Origin: Sipunculus nudus | Taxonomy: Eukaryota; Annelida; Sipuncula; Golfingiida; Sipunculidae | DNA length: 64,000 bases | NCBI GenBank assembly: GCA_026874595.1 | Contig: CM049317.1 | Location: forward strand, 76,141,891 to 76,205,890 | Direction of reading: 5' to 3' | Shown: in pieces, positions 1 through 12,884 of the stretch | Layout of the letters: each line of letters opens with the position of its first letter | Numbering within the stretch: the first letter of the stretch is position 1 | The notes under the pieces: model-generated | Database searches by the model: none | The model's input: the letters and a program-made list of their open reading frames with translations, nothing else | What the model was told of the DNA's origin: nothing | Made by a program: the position numbers and the translations under genes

Positions 1-476
1 TATAATATTGTACAGCATATTATGTAGTATTGGTTAAGTAAAACAAAGTGATATAGTTAATATAAATTAATATATGAAATTATTTAATTGTATATAATAT
101 GATTATCTAATATCCATTCATGTATGTGACTATTTATCTCCTCCATAAAGGGTAACAGATGGCAGAACAGATTTTAGGAGGCGATTCCTCCCTTTACCAC
201 TTGTCATTTTATAAGTTGTTACTGACTGTGTCGTTTCCTTAAAGGCACACGCGTTTCCTTGTTCATAGGCCGATCCCCAGTTAGCACAACATTTAATAAA
301 ATTGTTCTTAAAATGTTTCTAAAATTGTATGTGGCTTAAGAGTGTTTATAAATAATTTTTAAAAATGTTCTCTGGAATCTGTTTATATGTTATCCTGCTA
401 TAATTGTCAGAACATATATTACTTTTTTTTATCTTTTTTATATAACTGTAACATTTTAAATATAAAACATTTTCTC

Positions 477-517
<41 letters not shown>

Positions 518-1530
518 TGTAATAGAAATATTTCCATCCTAGATAAATTATTTTTATTGAGCGAAAAATAAATTTAATGATTCTATCATAATTTATATCA
601 ATTTTTTTGCAACATCACATACCCTTTTTTTATATCTTTCATAGTTGTGCAGTTTTACTTTTGTTATTTACAAAATATTTTGGAAGTGTGTTTATAATGT
701 TTAGATAAATTGTCTTTGAAATGTTTCTGATACGTTGTGTGATCAATATTCAGCAAGCCATGGAGAGTTGAATGCGTTCTATAAATAGCACCCTATATAA
801 TGCATGGATAAACATTAGTTCCATTTACACTGTATATAAAAAAATAGTTTCATTAATACAAAACTGAACGGATTTTCTTACGGTTTTAACAGTTTTGCAA
901 TGATGCGACAGTTTGATATTTTATTTACATTTATATACAAATTAATGTATTTTATTTAATATTTGAATAGTATTATGTAAAATTATAAAATTCAAATGAA
1001 TGTTGTTCAAGTTATACTTAATCTTAATGTTTTTATATGATGTAATATTTAAATCTATTTTGTTATATAAGAAAAAATTATTATATTTTATTATATCGTT
1101 TTGATAAAAATTACGAAATTTTTAAAGCTTTTAAATTATATTTCTGAAATAACATTCTATATCAAAATATTACCTCGTAATATGATATATAATGTATTAC
1201 ATTTGAATGTATATTTCAACATCTATTCTCAGTTTTATTTTTAATATTTATATATCATTATATTATTAATATACATTATGATTTTATTCAAATGCATAAA
1301 TATTACTTAAATTAAATTTTGGAAAGATGCAAACATTTTCTGTGTCATCGTTGGTTGGTGCTATGGTCTTGACTTCTGAGTTTTATGCATTTTGATCATC
1401 ATCTGTCACTTCAGGATGACTTTCGGGACGCATTAAATATGCTTTAATTTCCATATGGGAAAATACCTTGGTGAGACGTTCTGGGTTTGCAAAGGGGGTA
1501 TATATCTTCCATTTAAACACGAAAAAGTGT
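1..1530. other. AT-rich non-coding stretch
   Basis: No convincing exon or RNA gene is visible on either strand. The stretch is very AT-rich, with a (TA)n microsatellite at about 480-514. Open frames are short and interrupted. Confidence 0.6.
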
Positions 1531-1549
1531 TGGTATGATTGTTATTAGA

Positions 1550-2640
1550 GAACCTGTGAGCTTATGCGATGGTGCGGCGTCGTCCGTCCGCCGTCCAGTC
1601 CGCCGTCCGTCGTCCAGGGCTGGCCGTCCGCCGTCCATGGCTGTAAGCCAGAAACCGTCAAAGCTAGCAGCTCCAAATTACATGTTAGAATTATTCAAAT
1701 GTGAAACTTGGTGCTCTAGAGCTTATTATTTGGTATCTACATTAATTTAGATTTAATAGAGAAAAAGCTTTAAAACCTTTAAAAATCTTCTTCTCCGAAA
1801 CTGTCCAGCCAAAATGTCCAATATTTCACAGAAATGTTTCCTGGAACAATCTTTCTCAAGTCTCTTCGAATTGTTCTAGTTCGGTAATTTCTGGCCGAGT
1901 TACAGGAGGTTGAACTTAGTCATCTGTCCAAAAAAGCACACTAAAATTAAACTCTCAGAAACGGCTGGAGCTATCATCACCATATTTTATGCCAATGTTT
2001 GTCATATAAGTCATATTTGAAATTGAGTTATTGGTGGCGCCACCTACATTGATCTGTTTTTTACAAGCGAAAATGTAATTTTAGACTCTTCTAGCTCATA
2101 CGCTGTTTTATGATGAAACTGTTAAGCTGATTGGTTTAAACTTTACAAGAATTATTCTAAGGTAGGGTTCTGCCAGTTTAATAGATCGGGTAAATGCAGC
2201 TTTAAAAAAGCAGTGTAGCCAATTGAAAAAGACTTTCTGTGTTTGAAAACAGATTTGACAACATGCCGAGTTTTAGCAGCCAAGTCAGGAGGTCCCTCAG
2301 TACAACCAGGTGGGGTCCAGACATCACCACGGCAACTGACCTGGCTCTGTCTGGTGTCAAGACAAGAGAGATGTCTGGTGTCTAGACCATAAAGATGTCT
2401 AGACGTCTAGACACAGCGTCTTGTCGTCTAGACACATCGTCTAGATGCAGACTGCCCAGATTAGAACTATTGGAACTATATCTTTCAACTGTTTGAAAAA
2501 ACCCTGGGTTTGCATTTTTAGCAAATCTGTGAGCTTATACAATGGTGTGGCGTCGTCAGTTTTCCGTCGTCCGTCGTGCGTCATAGCTATCTCAAAAAGG
2601 GCAGGAGCTAGCATCATCTAAAAATTCTATCGGATTTTGC
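1550..2640. repeat. Two diverged copies of a CGTCCGTCGTCC-type dispersed repeat
   Basis: Two similar blocks begin near 1555 and 2528. Each reads roughly 'gtgagctta..c.atggtg.ggcgtcgtc', followed by runs of CGTCCGTC/CCGTCCGTCGTCC and then diverged AT-rich sequence. A related GACGGACGACGGAC block on the opposite strand closes the tandem array near 52.3 kb. The short frame at 1535-1750, rich in Arg and Ser, is this repeat read in one frame and not a gene. The element boundaries are uncertain. Confidence 0.5.
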
Positions 2641-3464
2641 TTATTTCTTGGCAAACTGCATTTCCTTTGATTTTATTGGGAAGGAGCTAAAGAACTTTAA
2701 ATGATCTTCTCCCAAACAATGCTGCAAAATTTTCCAATCATCTGTCCAAATAATCCACCCTGGCAAAAAAGAACATATCTTAAATATCCTGACTGATACA
2801 TACTAGTTTTAAAATGTCCTAGTCCGAAACTTGCAGGTCTGAAACTTCCATTTTGCTTAAATCATAATGACTAAGGTAGATATGCAGGACTTAAGAGGAT
2901 CAATATTAAATTAAAAAAATAAACCTCCATTCATACTCCCAAACCTTGCAGAGGTTCGCATTAGGCCCGTAGGCCTTATTTTTTTTTAAATTATACTAAA
3001 AATTATTACGGCTTCCGACTTCCGAAGGCTTCCGAATTCCGAGTTTTATTTATTGCCCGAGTTTTGTGCCGTCACTGGTCGAATCGCAGAAAACTGTATC
3101 CCTGCAGATTGACGTCATCCTTGTTAATTTCTTTGCTTGCATTTTCCAGCCCTTAATAAAAACGCTGAGTGCGGATGTTTTAAATAGAGAATTAGTAAGT
3201 TGTCCCTGGGTAATTTGAACTCTCCTAAAAAGATCACACACCTACGATGGCTTTTAGTTTTTTAAGGATAGGTCCATGGCCTGTTGGTGGCACTGTTTAT
3301 TGAATACGGATGAAGGTATCCATGTGATAAGAATGATATGTTATAATTATTAAGCCTACTGGATTTCATGTTTCATATGGGCGGGGTTCGGAATAATCAA
3401 GAAGTCATAACTTGTCGTTAAGACATTGGTGCTAATCTTTGTGCGAGATTTCACCATCATGTTA
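2641..3464. other. Non-coding stretch
   Basis: No exon, RNA gene or clear repeat boundary is recognisable, apart from poly-A/T tracts and short AT-rich runs. Confidence 0.4.
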
Positions 3465-3545
3465 TTCGTCACCGGCGGGGTCGAACCAGGGAACTTCAAC
3501 TCCGTAGTCCAAAGCCTTAACCACTAGGCTACCTCCTATCTCTTA
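3465..3545 (-). repeat. tRNA-derived SINE head (RNA polymerase III promoter)
   Basis: On the minus strand a perfect A box (TAGCCTAGTGG, 3531-3521) is followed about 40 bases later by a perfect B box (GGTTCGACCCC, 3487-3477). Both match the tRNA promoter consensus. The segment does not close into a clean tRNA cloverleaf and is followed by non-tRNA sequence, which is typical of a tRNA-derived SINE head rather than a functional tRNA gene. The first 12 bases (GAGATAGGAGGT, minus) recur in the opposite orientation at about 3801-3812. Confidence 0.65.
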
Positions 3546-4928
3546 CTGTAGTAAGTAATATGGCTGTGTAGGGTATGTAATATCAAAGCTGTCACACATG
3601 AATCTTTCCTCATACCTGGTTCACTAGTCAATGAGCTTCACTCTGTAGACACTAGCCTCTGAACCTCTGTTACTGACCGTACCCGGGGGTACACTATGTA
3701 TACGTGTCATGTATTCTCTATGTTCTACTGGTGACCTCACCAAGGGACTCTAACATAGTTTATGCTCAAAACACAGACTGATGGGAGCAGAGGACCTACG
3801 GAGATAGGAGGTTTCTCTTAAACTTTAATTGTATTTTCCTTTTTATTTTTGGTAACTCCCCATACACTATATCCGATGTCTACCGGTATGATTCAATTAG
3901 ACTTTACTCAGGGTTTTTTTGCGGGAAAAGCAGGTGTATGCATGTGTTTCATTTTTCTTTCAGCTGATAATACTTAATTTTTATAGATCAAGCTGTATTT
4001 TCTTCCAAAAGAAGTGAAAGGGCATACCAATCATTGGCAGACGTATAACGAATAACCTTATAACTTCTGCTATGTAGATTATGATGGCTTTGGTCGCTTG
4101 CTTTGATAAATAAGATCGACGATGAGATAAAGTATAAACCCATATCCACTACCATATTCTATTGTTTGTAATCGTTCGTGCCTTGCATGAAACCACAATT
4201 ACATTTATTATCAAATTATGAAACCCACTTGTATTTCATTAAAATATTGAAACGTACATATATGAGCATTACAATAAAAATAATTAAGTTATTAAAATTT
4301 CATAAAATACAAAACAGCTTAAAACATAAGACTACCCTCAATCATATTGTTTCAAGATTTGCAGATATGAAATACCACTTAAAATGAACTGCTCATAATA
4401 TTATAATGCAAATATGTAGAAATACAAAAATAATACATACCATCCATACCTAATGTATAGCCTTTGTGACTTTCTCACCCAAATTACCTTCACAAACAAT
4501 CATTCTTAGTATGTATGTATTTATATTGATTATTTTTGCAGCTTTTGAATACAGAAGTAACAATTATAACAAATAATGGTTAACATAATTATCAATACTC
4601 TATGTAGACATTAAGAATTTTAAAAACATAAAACAGGAGATCTCGTCAATATCACACATTTGGCCAAAAATGTGGCCTAAAGAGCAGGTACACTTGTGTA
4701 AAATGTTATGCCTGTTAGAACGTTTTTTGTAGAGGAATATATCTAAAGTAACGTAATTTATATAATATATCAGAGTAAAATGTACTATATTGAGATACTT
4801 TTTGCTTTTTCAAAAAATAATATACGGTCTCCAGATTACAAATCCAACAGGAAATACTACTTTATATAAGAGACTGCACCCAAGCATATCGACTGATATA
4901 TACCTAGTATTATAACAGCGAGTATTTA
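3546..4928. other. Non-coding stretch
   Basis: Apart from the 12-base inverted echo of the SINE head near 3801, no gene, RNA or clear repeat is visible. AT content rises towards 4.2-4.9 kb. Confidence 0.45.
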
Positions 4929-6285
4929 TCACAAATTAATACATATTTCCTTATTATTCTTTGATTTGAATTTCTGATATTTGAAATATTTGACCAATTT
5001 TTTCTTTGTGTCTTGTATACGCTGTGACGGGAAATTTCTTATCAATATCTCTCGTACTCGGCTTCTCAGGTTGTCTTTCTCTTCTTCATCCAGAATCTCA
5101 GGTTGCCACAAATGGTTGTCACGTGATTACTAATTGTTTAATTGACGTAAGGGACTTATTTCCTCACCGTTTTGTTCATGCCGGCTGAAGATGAAACGTA
5201 CAAATTGACACCAAAATGAATAAATGAAATCACTTAGAGATCGTTCAACAGTCTCGAGTGTTTGAAACAAGTAGATCCAATCACCTACATTGTAATCATT
5301 ACATAACATTGTATATGATACACATTGTATAACACGACAGAATTAAATCTGATAATTAAAGATAATCAGTTGCCGTATGAGGTAAAGGTGATAGACCTGT
5401 GACCGAAAGGTTACGTGGTCGGGTCTTCCTTCTGCGCAGAGACTCTTAGCAAAGTTTTTGTTACGAAAGCGCACTTTCTCCATCCGGAAGTAGCCCTCTA
5501 GCGACTTTTATGGCTGCTTTGGTTATACGCATGGGGTTTATATGCTTGGGGTATATATGCTTTAGGTATAAGCTCCCAAGGGGGCCGACACAAACTACAA
5601 GAAAATGAAAAGGCCTGAATGACGAGGACGGCGCGTGAAAATTCGAATGAGACTGCTATCAGCAGTGATGCCATACAATTTATTACTTTAGACTTTCTTG
5701 ACATTAAATTTAATCCGGAAATAACAACCCCTCAGTCAAATGCTGGAGAAAACATCATAGAATATCACTCTTGAGACTTTTTTGTCTTGTAATTTTTTTA
5801 CTCCTGTGAAACAGGACCTTGAAATGTGTTAAACTAATATCGTCATCCTATCTTTAGGCGAACGACTTAACAAACATTATTATTCTTTCTTCATGTCTTG
5901 ACTTGATTAAATAGACGAGACGCTTTCCAAATATTTGCCGGGGCAACACATTGTGTACACTGATGCGTCTCAATAGAACATCCTCCTCTGTCACGGAGTC
6001 AAGTAACCACCTTCATTCTCGATTTAAATGGCTAGATGCACCAAATTAACTTTCCCTGATATATTTCAGCTTACCCTCTGGGAGGTGAAAAATTATACAT
6101 GGGCTCGTTTCAGTTGACCGAACAGGCTGAAAGGTAGATCAGACAAGTTGCTAAGCGGATCAGCGGCACGCCCATCTTAACGATGCATTGAAGCCATCAC
6201 TGGAAGAGACCAATGCTTTCCTTTACTTGCTTTTATATTTTTCTTCACTTTTTCATTTATATCATATACAATGTATGGTACTCAC
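4929..6285 (-). other. 3' region of receptor gene A; tail exon not resolved
   Basis: The TM exon of gene A ends at 6286 with a good donor (GC|GTGAGT, phase 2), or else reads straight into a TGA stop (RNGA-stop). A separate tail exon would lie here. Two candidate acceptors are visible on the minus strand, near 6208 (CTCTTCCAG) and near 6130 (TACCTTTCAG), and each gives only about 11-13 residues before a stop. A charged open frame of 60 codons lies at 4929-5111 (minus) but has stops directly upstream and no usable acceptor in frame, so I do not call it an exon. AT-rich otherwise. Confidence 0.35.
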
Positions 6286-9200
6286 GCGCCATTCCTGAGG
6301 CGGTATTTGTAGATGATGACTGAACCGGCGACAGCGAGACATAAAGCTACCACGACTCCAACCACGATTACAACGTTGATACGTGCTACAAGCCAAATAA
6401 CATGTATCAAATATAAATCAATGAAAATTAGCCAACGGCAGTATAGTGCAGCACAATTGGTAAATCTGCTTTTTATAAAAATTAATTAGAAAGACTACCT
6501 TATATAACAATAATTTTACTCATCGGATCACATAGCTTTAATAGAGACATTCATAATTCTTTTATAATATCATAAATATCAGTTGTGTTACTTTGTAAAA
6601 AAAATGCATGTTGAGCCTGATTTGTTAAAAAGTTTATGAAGATTGAAGACAGTTTGAAAGTACAAAAATATTACAAGAGGAAACACGTATCTCCTTATTC
6701 CTGTTTTTTAGATTCGATTTGTATGACACTTTCCTTTTCAAATATGTTTCAGTGGAAAATTTATTCGGATCTGAATTATAGGGACTGAAAGCCCACCCAC
6801 AATCCCAGCCATGACCCGTTTGCATTGACGTGAACACCAAGCTTTAAATATTGAGCTTCCCGCTTGCGCGATTATCTCGTTTAGTATATACATTTCAATT
6901 AAACTTCAACTTCAAACAATGCTCATTTAAGTTTGAAATTTTATTCTAAAATCAGCTGACTCTTATTTCAAATGAATTCTTTACTATTACAATGTTAACA
7001 ACATAAGGACATACCAGAATTTGCGAATATTCACAAATTTTTTACCTTTAGAAGAGCTCTCCTTTTCCTGAGCAGGCTTTACATCTGAAATGTATCTTTA
7101 CATCATAAAAAACTTTCCTAATTTATTGAATTAAAACGACAGTGGTGCAGGATGTATTCCATTGTAAGTTGACTATTAATATCTAATTATAAATAAAACA
7201 GTTCCTTTCGTTCGAAAAAGCAAGTAATAATCAAACTATTAAAAAAAACATATACGTTTTTATATTTTATCTTCCAACTCTCAGTTTTAAATACGCGCTG
7301 GGTTAAAGTGTTCATTGCTTTAAATAACAGTGTCATCTATATTTATAAGATTACCAGTCTTCAAATTATAGCCTTGGAAGAGGTTTACATGGTTGAGATA
7401 CAGCGGCCTTTATCTTATAAAGGTGTATACGGGTATATAGCGGTACACTTATTTAACAAGACATTGTACAACTTTATAATAATAGCCTTGGAAGGGTAAC
7501 TAACATGGCTGACAAATGGCGGCCTCTCTCTGGTCACACCTGACGGCCCTCCAGCTTCCGGTCTGCCGCGTGGTCGTCTGTAACACTGCGCAGTCCGCGT
7601 CCACGGATGACGACGGCCCATCGGTCTCCCAGGTAACATACGTATCCAGTGGGTAATGTTCTGGCCATACCATAGATATGTCATTAAATTTATGGGTAAA
7701 AGGAAAGAAAGCTTAATGTATGTTGAAAAATGTAGGGATTTGTCAAAAATCTAATTAATCCTGTTACAAAAATGTTACCCACTCGTAACAAAAATGTTTA
7801 ATCATGATGAATTTATAGAACTATACATGATTTATATTATGACATGAACCAATAAATATGCATCTGCCTTTCAATATATTATTAATTTATGGAAGACTTT
7901 TCCACATACCGGTAGCCAAAATAAGCAATATGTATTTATAGATGCCATAGTAATAGTGATAAAACCTTTGCATTTAGTTTTGACCATTTCTTGGCTTTTA
8001 GGAATATAAGATATATCAAGGTATACATACGAACACATGCACACGTGAATATCTCAGACAAAAACGTTATTTTAAATCAACAAAGTGGTATTGTGTTATT
8101 GCGTGTAACCAATCAGATCCATCATCCTGAAACATAATATATCAACAAGCGGATAACTGAATGAATGTACCTTTTTCCATGAAGTGACAGGACCAGTTCG
8201 CTCTGTAGAGTCCAACATATAATGAATTGACAATTGCAAAAATAGGCCGCCGGAGCACTTCAGGCTGCCATGATTGTTTCCTGGTGATGTTGATAGTCGC
8301 TAAATCTCCGCGAAACGCACGGCATCTCGCCCTGGCCGCGTACCAGTTGGCAAATGGAAACTGGACACAAAACCAGTTGACGTTGTCATGGAAACAATGA
8401 TGGAAATCCAACTGAGGAGGCTTCTCTTTTATAAATATAAATATATTTTTTAGGATAATGACCATGCCATAAACCCTCGGAACAATAAGCAGAGACAGTG
8501 GGCGATAATGGAATAATATTACATAGTCCTTCCCTCTCAGTGGCCGTTTCATAAATGCTTAACACGATTTTATCTCCGATTTATTTACACTGTTTCACTT
8601 TTAATCTTCAGAACAACGCATAAAACGCAGCGTTTTAAAATGTCTTTCGATCCCCCTCAACCCTTTCGAAATTGTTTCATATTTATTCAAAACTTAGAAA
8701 TATTATGTTTGATATCTGATGTCAATAGTCAAGTGATAGTCAAGTCCACCATAGAAGCTTCTTAACTTCGTAGTTAATAATACTTCGGATTACGCAATAC
8801 ACTTTTTATTAACAAATTAACAAATTCTTTTCTTATAGATCTATCAGGAATTCTTGTACAAGGAATACGTTTCGTAAATTTGTTACCATCACCACTAACG
8901 ACGTACCGTCATACTGGCAGAGGGCGCCTCTGTCTGCTGATACACATGTACTTGGAATGAGCGTGACGTTCCTGGACATTTCGGCACACAGTTCATCAGG
9001 GCGAGCTCTTAAATCTACAAAAATACGATAAATACTACAAAATTACATAATAGAATGCCGGGAGCAGTGGCGGATTCAGGATTATGCTACACGGGGGCAG
9101 AGTGTTATACAAAACTTTAATCCTTACTTCAGTTAGCATCTCTATAAATAGGAACTTAAAATGTCTCAAGCAACTATGACAAGGCCATATGTTCAGTTGT

Positions 9201-11070
9201 CTTTATCCTAAATGATGCCGGGGATTTTAGGCGATTTTGATATGCAAAAAATCGGTTTGTTGGCCAAATACAAAAAAATGCCAAATACATCTTGTCATAT
9301 AAATTGTAACACAAGTTTGTTGAAAAGATGCTGGTCGGGCAGTCAGACAGCCCATTGACCAAGAGGTATTTCTACATTTGCAGCCACAGGAGGTGACTAT
9401 TGGAGAAATGGTTAGGAAGGAGATAAACTTGATACAAAGTATCTTATGACATTGATAGATGCAATACTATTTGATTGAACAGGACGATATGCAAGGCAGC
9501 ACATAAGAAGATGGAAAGCTAAAGGGGGGCCGTGGCACCCTCTGGATCCGCCTATTGGGAGAGAACATAAGGAATAATTGTATTTAAATCTACTCCTGAA
9601 ATGAAGGCAAATGTTCCCCACAATGGCACACAGCGTGCATCCATCCGTAGCCTTAATGTTCCTGTACAAGAATAATCAAAAGCAAGATCGGATTGAAATA
9701 TACTAGGTCCTGACCACTTCTCGCTACAAGTGGATGTTAAAGCAGTCTCAGGTTTCTCAACTATTTTGAGATGGCTGCATAAAGGTTCCAAAACAAGAGA
9801 CGACTGTTGTGACGTATTCTGGTTTTCCTGGGAATGCAATTAAAATTATATGTTTAATGTGAAAGATATTTAAATGAGCATGCAAGATTTTTTACCTATT
9901 TTCTCATTTATATGTCATAGTTCAGTACCCTGTATTCCGTGATTCGATAACCGCTCTGTGCTTTTGATATTAATTTGGGAACGTGGATGTAGATTAACAT
10001 TTGTGTTGTACACATTCAGGCCAGGGAAAGGATTTTAATAATTTGAAAAAAAATGTAACAATTATTCATTTAATATAAGAATATCGGTTTTACCATTTAA
10101 GCTACATCCCGGTTAGCAAGGCACGTGATTATTTACATTTTCATTCTTCAAAAATACCTTATTTGTAACAGGCTCACATAAAGCAACAAACGCCTCAAAA
10201 ACCACCAACGCGTTCGATCAATATACCATGTTTCTAGCAATTCCTGGCATAACAAATTTGCAAATTTGATATGAAGAAAAATACACAGGAATTGACTACC
10301 ATTGCAGAGAGACAGCACTCAATGAAACTATAATTAATGAATGTGTATATATGCTTTAGAGAAGGCATTATTAAAACGAAGAAATGATATAACGGTAACA
10401 CGGTAACAGTTTGTAAAATTTGACAGGCCTACGTTGAAAATGGAAAAGATTAGCCGAGAAATGTCAGTCAAATGTGAATGAATACAAACCTCCAGAGAAA
10501 GATGTTCCGTCCACCCATCTAAACTTAGTCTCCCTCGTCCTCTTCAGGGATAGATGTATAGACGACAGGTTTAGCTGGTTCATGTGATATACAAGTAGCT
10601 GTTGTTCTTTCTGTGACCGAGGGCACGGCAGGCCAAGATGGCGCCCCATCTCCTGACATCTCATTTCCGCTTTCGCGTGAATTGTGAGTTCCGTATTGAA
10701 ATGAAGTTCAGCGGTCGCCAAGACTAAAACTACAAGTGCTTTCCAAATTGTTCTAGATTTCTACGAGCTAAATTGTTATCGAGCATCATGAGTTGGTCAA
10801 TGTGATATAATTAACTATAAACCGTATATAGGACAGAAACCACGATGATATTTTAATTTATTATTCATAATACCAAATTTCGATAAGTACCTATTTCTTT
10901 TCATCAAAGTCAGCTTATTTGTACGATTATAGACGGATTTTTTGTTTGTTTTAAAGCTTAATAGAGTGGTAACTTAAATCTATTTCAGAAAACGTTTTGG
11001 AGAAGTCCGTAAATTTTAAGTACCAGTTTTTCATACCAGCAAACCATAAACTTATTCCCAGAAGCATCAT
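6286..11070 (-). CDS. Receptor gene A: type I membrane protein with two C-type lectin-like domains
   Basis: Seven minus-strand exons join in phase: 11070-11037, 10729-10490, 9014-8907, 8425-8171, 7660-7505, 7084-7046 and 6385-6286. Exon 1 starts at the ATG at 11070 and, spliced to exon 2, gives a typical signal peptide (MMLLGISLWFA then VLVLATA). Exons 2+3 form CTLD1 (Cys at CQEMG, then RPDELC, ending ALCQY). Exons 4+5 form CTLD2 (WYAARARC, YVGLYRANW, TWETDG, SWRAVRC, AAICQ). Exon 6 is a 13-residue stalk; exon 7 encodes a hydrophobic span (VVIVVGVVVALCLAVAG) and a basic stop-transfer (YKYRLR). Introns are phase 1 up to the TM exon, which exits in phase 2 or runs into a stop. The ectodomain probably binds a ligand at the cell surface, but Ca-binding residues are poor. 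Exon 4's acceptor is uncertain: 8425 keeps phase, while a stronger CAG at 8411 breaks it. About 310 residues. Confidence 0.8.
7367..7524 (-). repeat. Partial direct duplication of an exon end and its splice donor
   Basis: Positions 7481-7524 contain the last bases of exon 5 of gene A, its donor (CAT|GTTAGT) and the start of the intron. Positions 7367-7409 hold a diverged direct copy: GCCTTGGAAG, a CCATGTAAAC donor-like site and the GGCCGC coding piece, on the minus strand. In the copy the conserved final Cys codon reads as Ser, so it looks like a decayed partial exon copy inside the intron. Confidence 0.55.
9065..9557. mobile_element. Non-autonomous element with imperfect terminal inverted repeats (MITE-like)
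   Basis: The left end reads CAGTGGCGGATTCAGG and continues to a G-rich run. The right end, reverse-complemented, reads CAATAGGCGGATCCAGA and also continues to GGGTGCCACGG and a G-run, so the ends are inverted copies about 490 bases apart. GGAG flanks both ends and may be a short target-site duplication. Internal frames do not resemble a transposase. It lies in an intron of receptor gene A. The superfamily is not determined. Confidence 0.5.
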
Positions 11071-11818
11071 GATAACGGTTTAACAGGATTAATGGAATTT
11101 CGTGGTGAAGAGGTGGCTGTTTAGTGCGGTGTCAGCGTGTTAAATCCATCTCAGCGGTAAATTGTTTTCTTGACCTCTGGTCTGGAAGAAACCCCAGATA
11201 AGGCAAAAAAAGATTGGTTATCAGGCACTTTTTTTTTTAAAATCAGTGCGGGCGGGTGATTTTTTTTTTTTCTTTTCTTTTTGTATACTTCGATAAAAAT
11301 GGTATATGATCAGGGAAAAGCTTGATAACAACAGAATTGTTTTGCTAAACAGAAGAAAGCACAACACAGCAAAGGGCATATTATGAAAATTGTATTATTT
11401 TATTTTAATTGAAGAAATAGCCTAGCGGCTAGAGCTTAAAATTGAAAAGTTTCTATTAAATATGTAAATAGAAAATGTTGATACGGGGTGTTAACATCGA
11501 TCTTCGAAGTGCCTGAGAACCATACCTTTTGTTCTTTTGGCCTTACATGACCACTTAATATTCTTTCATTGAGATAGAAATGAAATAACTAAAAATGCTT
11601 ACTAATTCTACTACTTGCTTCTGACACTCTTGTGATTTCATGTTATTATTTGGAAAAATGGAGGATGTATTTCTTTGCCAAAGTCTCTGTGTCTAATGAA
11701 ATCACGGCATGCTGCACATTTAACACATGAGCGGCTTGGTAATGAGGTCACACATGACTTCCTTATTATGAAAGTGTTGTGCAATAAGAGCTATGGCTTG
11801 ATAATAATTCATCTCCAG

Positions 11819-11867
<49 letters not shown>

Positions 11868-11942
11868 TGAATGTCAAACATGTTGAAGCATTTAGTTACT
11901 ACTCAGAATTTCACGCTGTTTACACACCGGCGATCGTCAGGT
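11071..11942. other. Upstream region of gene A, with (TA)n
   Basis: No exon is seen. It contains poly-T tracts near 11230-11285 and a (TA)n microsatellite at about 11821-11865, just before the LTR element. The last four bases (AGGT, 11939-11942) are one copy of the element's target-site duplication. Confidence 0.6.
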
Positions 11943-12884
11943 TGAAGGGGTCTCTCACGTTCACTCTCCAAAACACACCAGTTGGCGCACAAGCAGAGGT
12001 CTCACACGGCAAGTAGTGTAAATCACAATTAACTTTATTGTATATTACAGCAGGAGGCTGGCGTGCGCTCAGCTTCACTACCCAGATACCACTGACTGAT
12101 GCTACTCCTCACTTTAACATTATAGCTACAGATTTATCCTTTGGCCAATCAGGGCTTACTAAGGCGGGGTTACCCATCGAATGGACAGCATCTTATTACT
12201 GAAGGATTAATACAAATAAGGGTATAAGATACATAGGCCGCTGCTGTACCATTAACAACAACAATTCATTAAGTCAATATGACAGGCTGCTGAAATCCCA
12301 GATGCAATACAAACATTACCTTGATGCCTTAATACAGCTTAACTATAATCTATAAGGTGTCTCCCCTTATCTACTAGATGCAGGTGTGCAAGCTAATCCC
12401 TACCAGGTGCAGGACACTACTGGCTCTTTGCCCCCTGTGGACCCTGACACCTCCAGTGACATTACATAACTATGTGAGGGGCCACTCCTAACTGGCAACT
12501 AGAGCTCTGGTACATGTGCTGATTCTGATGAATAAAATGACTATATCTGTCCACAACTATTCTTACTTTGTATAATTATTTAAGAATTATATTACAATAA
12601 TATAAATATGTAATGCAGTGACATGTTAACCTTTAAATATGTAACAGTAATGAAAACCTATATACTACCTGGTTAGTACTATTGACCTGCCTATTCCTGT
12701 GACTAATAAAATATCATACTCAACATAATTAAGTGATACCTTATTGTTAATGATAGTAACTTTATGAATATAACATACTGTTCCAGTGAATAATAAGATA
12801 TTCATACTCAACATAATTAAGGGATACCTTATTGTTACTTAGTAGTAACTTTATAAATATAACACTATGACTTATTACCTTACA
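11943..12884 (-). repeat. 3' LTR of the Ty3/gypsy element
   Basis: 942 bases, beginning TGAAGG and ending TTACA in plus orientation, about 98% identical to the copy at 19557-20496. On the minus strand the U3 part contains an ~88-base direct duplication (about 12785-12871 and 12697-12784). An AATAAA signal lies at 12039-12034, close to the 3' edge. Flanked outside by AGGT. Confidence 0.93.

Noticed and set aside
3465-3545. Functional tRNA gene
   Set aside because: A and B boxes are perfect, but acceptor and anticodon stems do not close; better explained as a SINE head.
4929-5111. Charged 60-codon minus frame, possible tail exon of gene A
   Set aside because: There is no ATG, in-frame stops lie directly upstream and no AG acceptor opens the frame.
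9552-9839. 95-codon minus frame sharing CSHLKI with the frame at 23799-24077
   Set aside because: Similarity is limited to six residues and part of the frame lies inside the inverted-repeat element at 9065-9557.
11675-12016. 113-codon plus frame running into the 3' LTR
   Set aside because: About a third of it is the (TA)n microsatellite translated as Tyr-Ile repeats.
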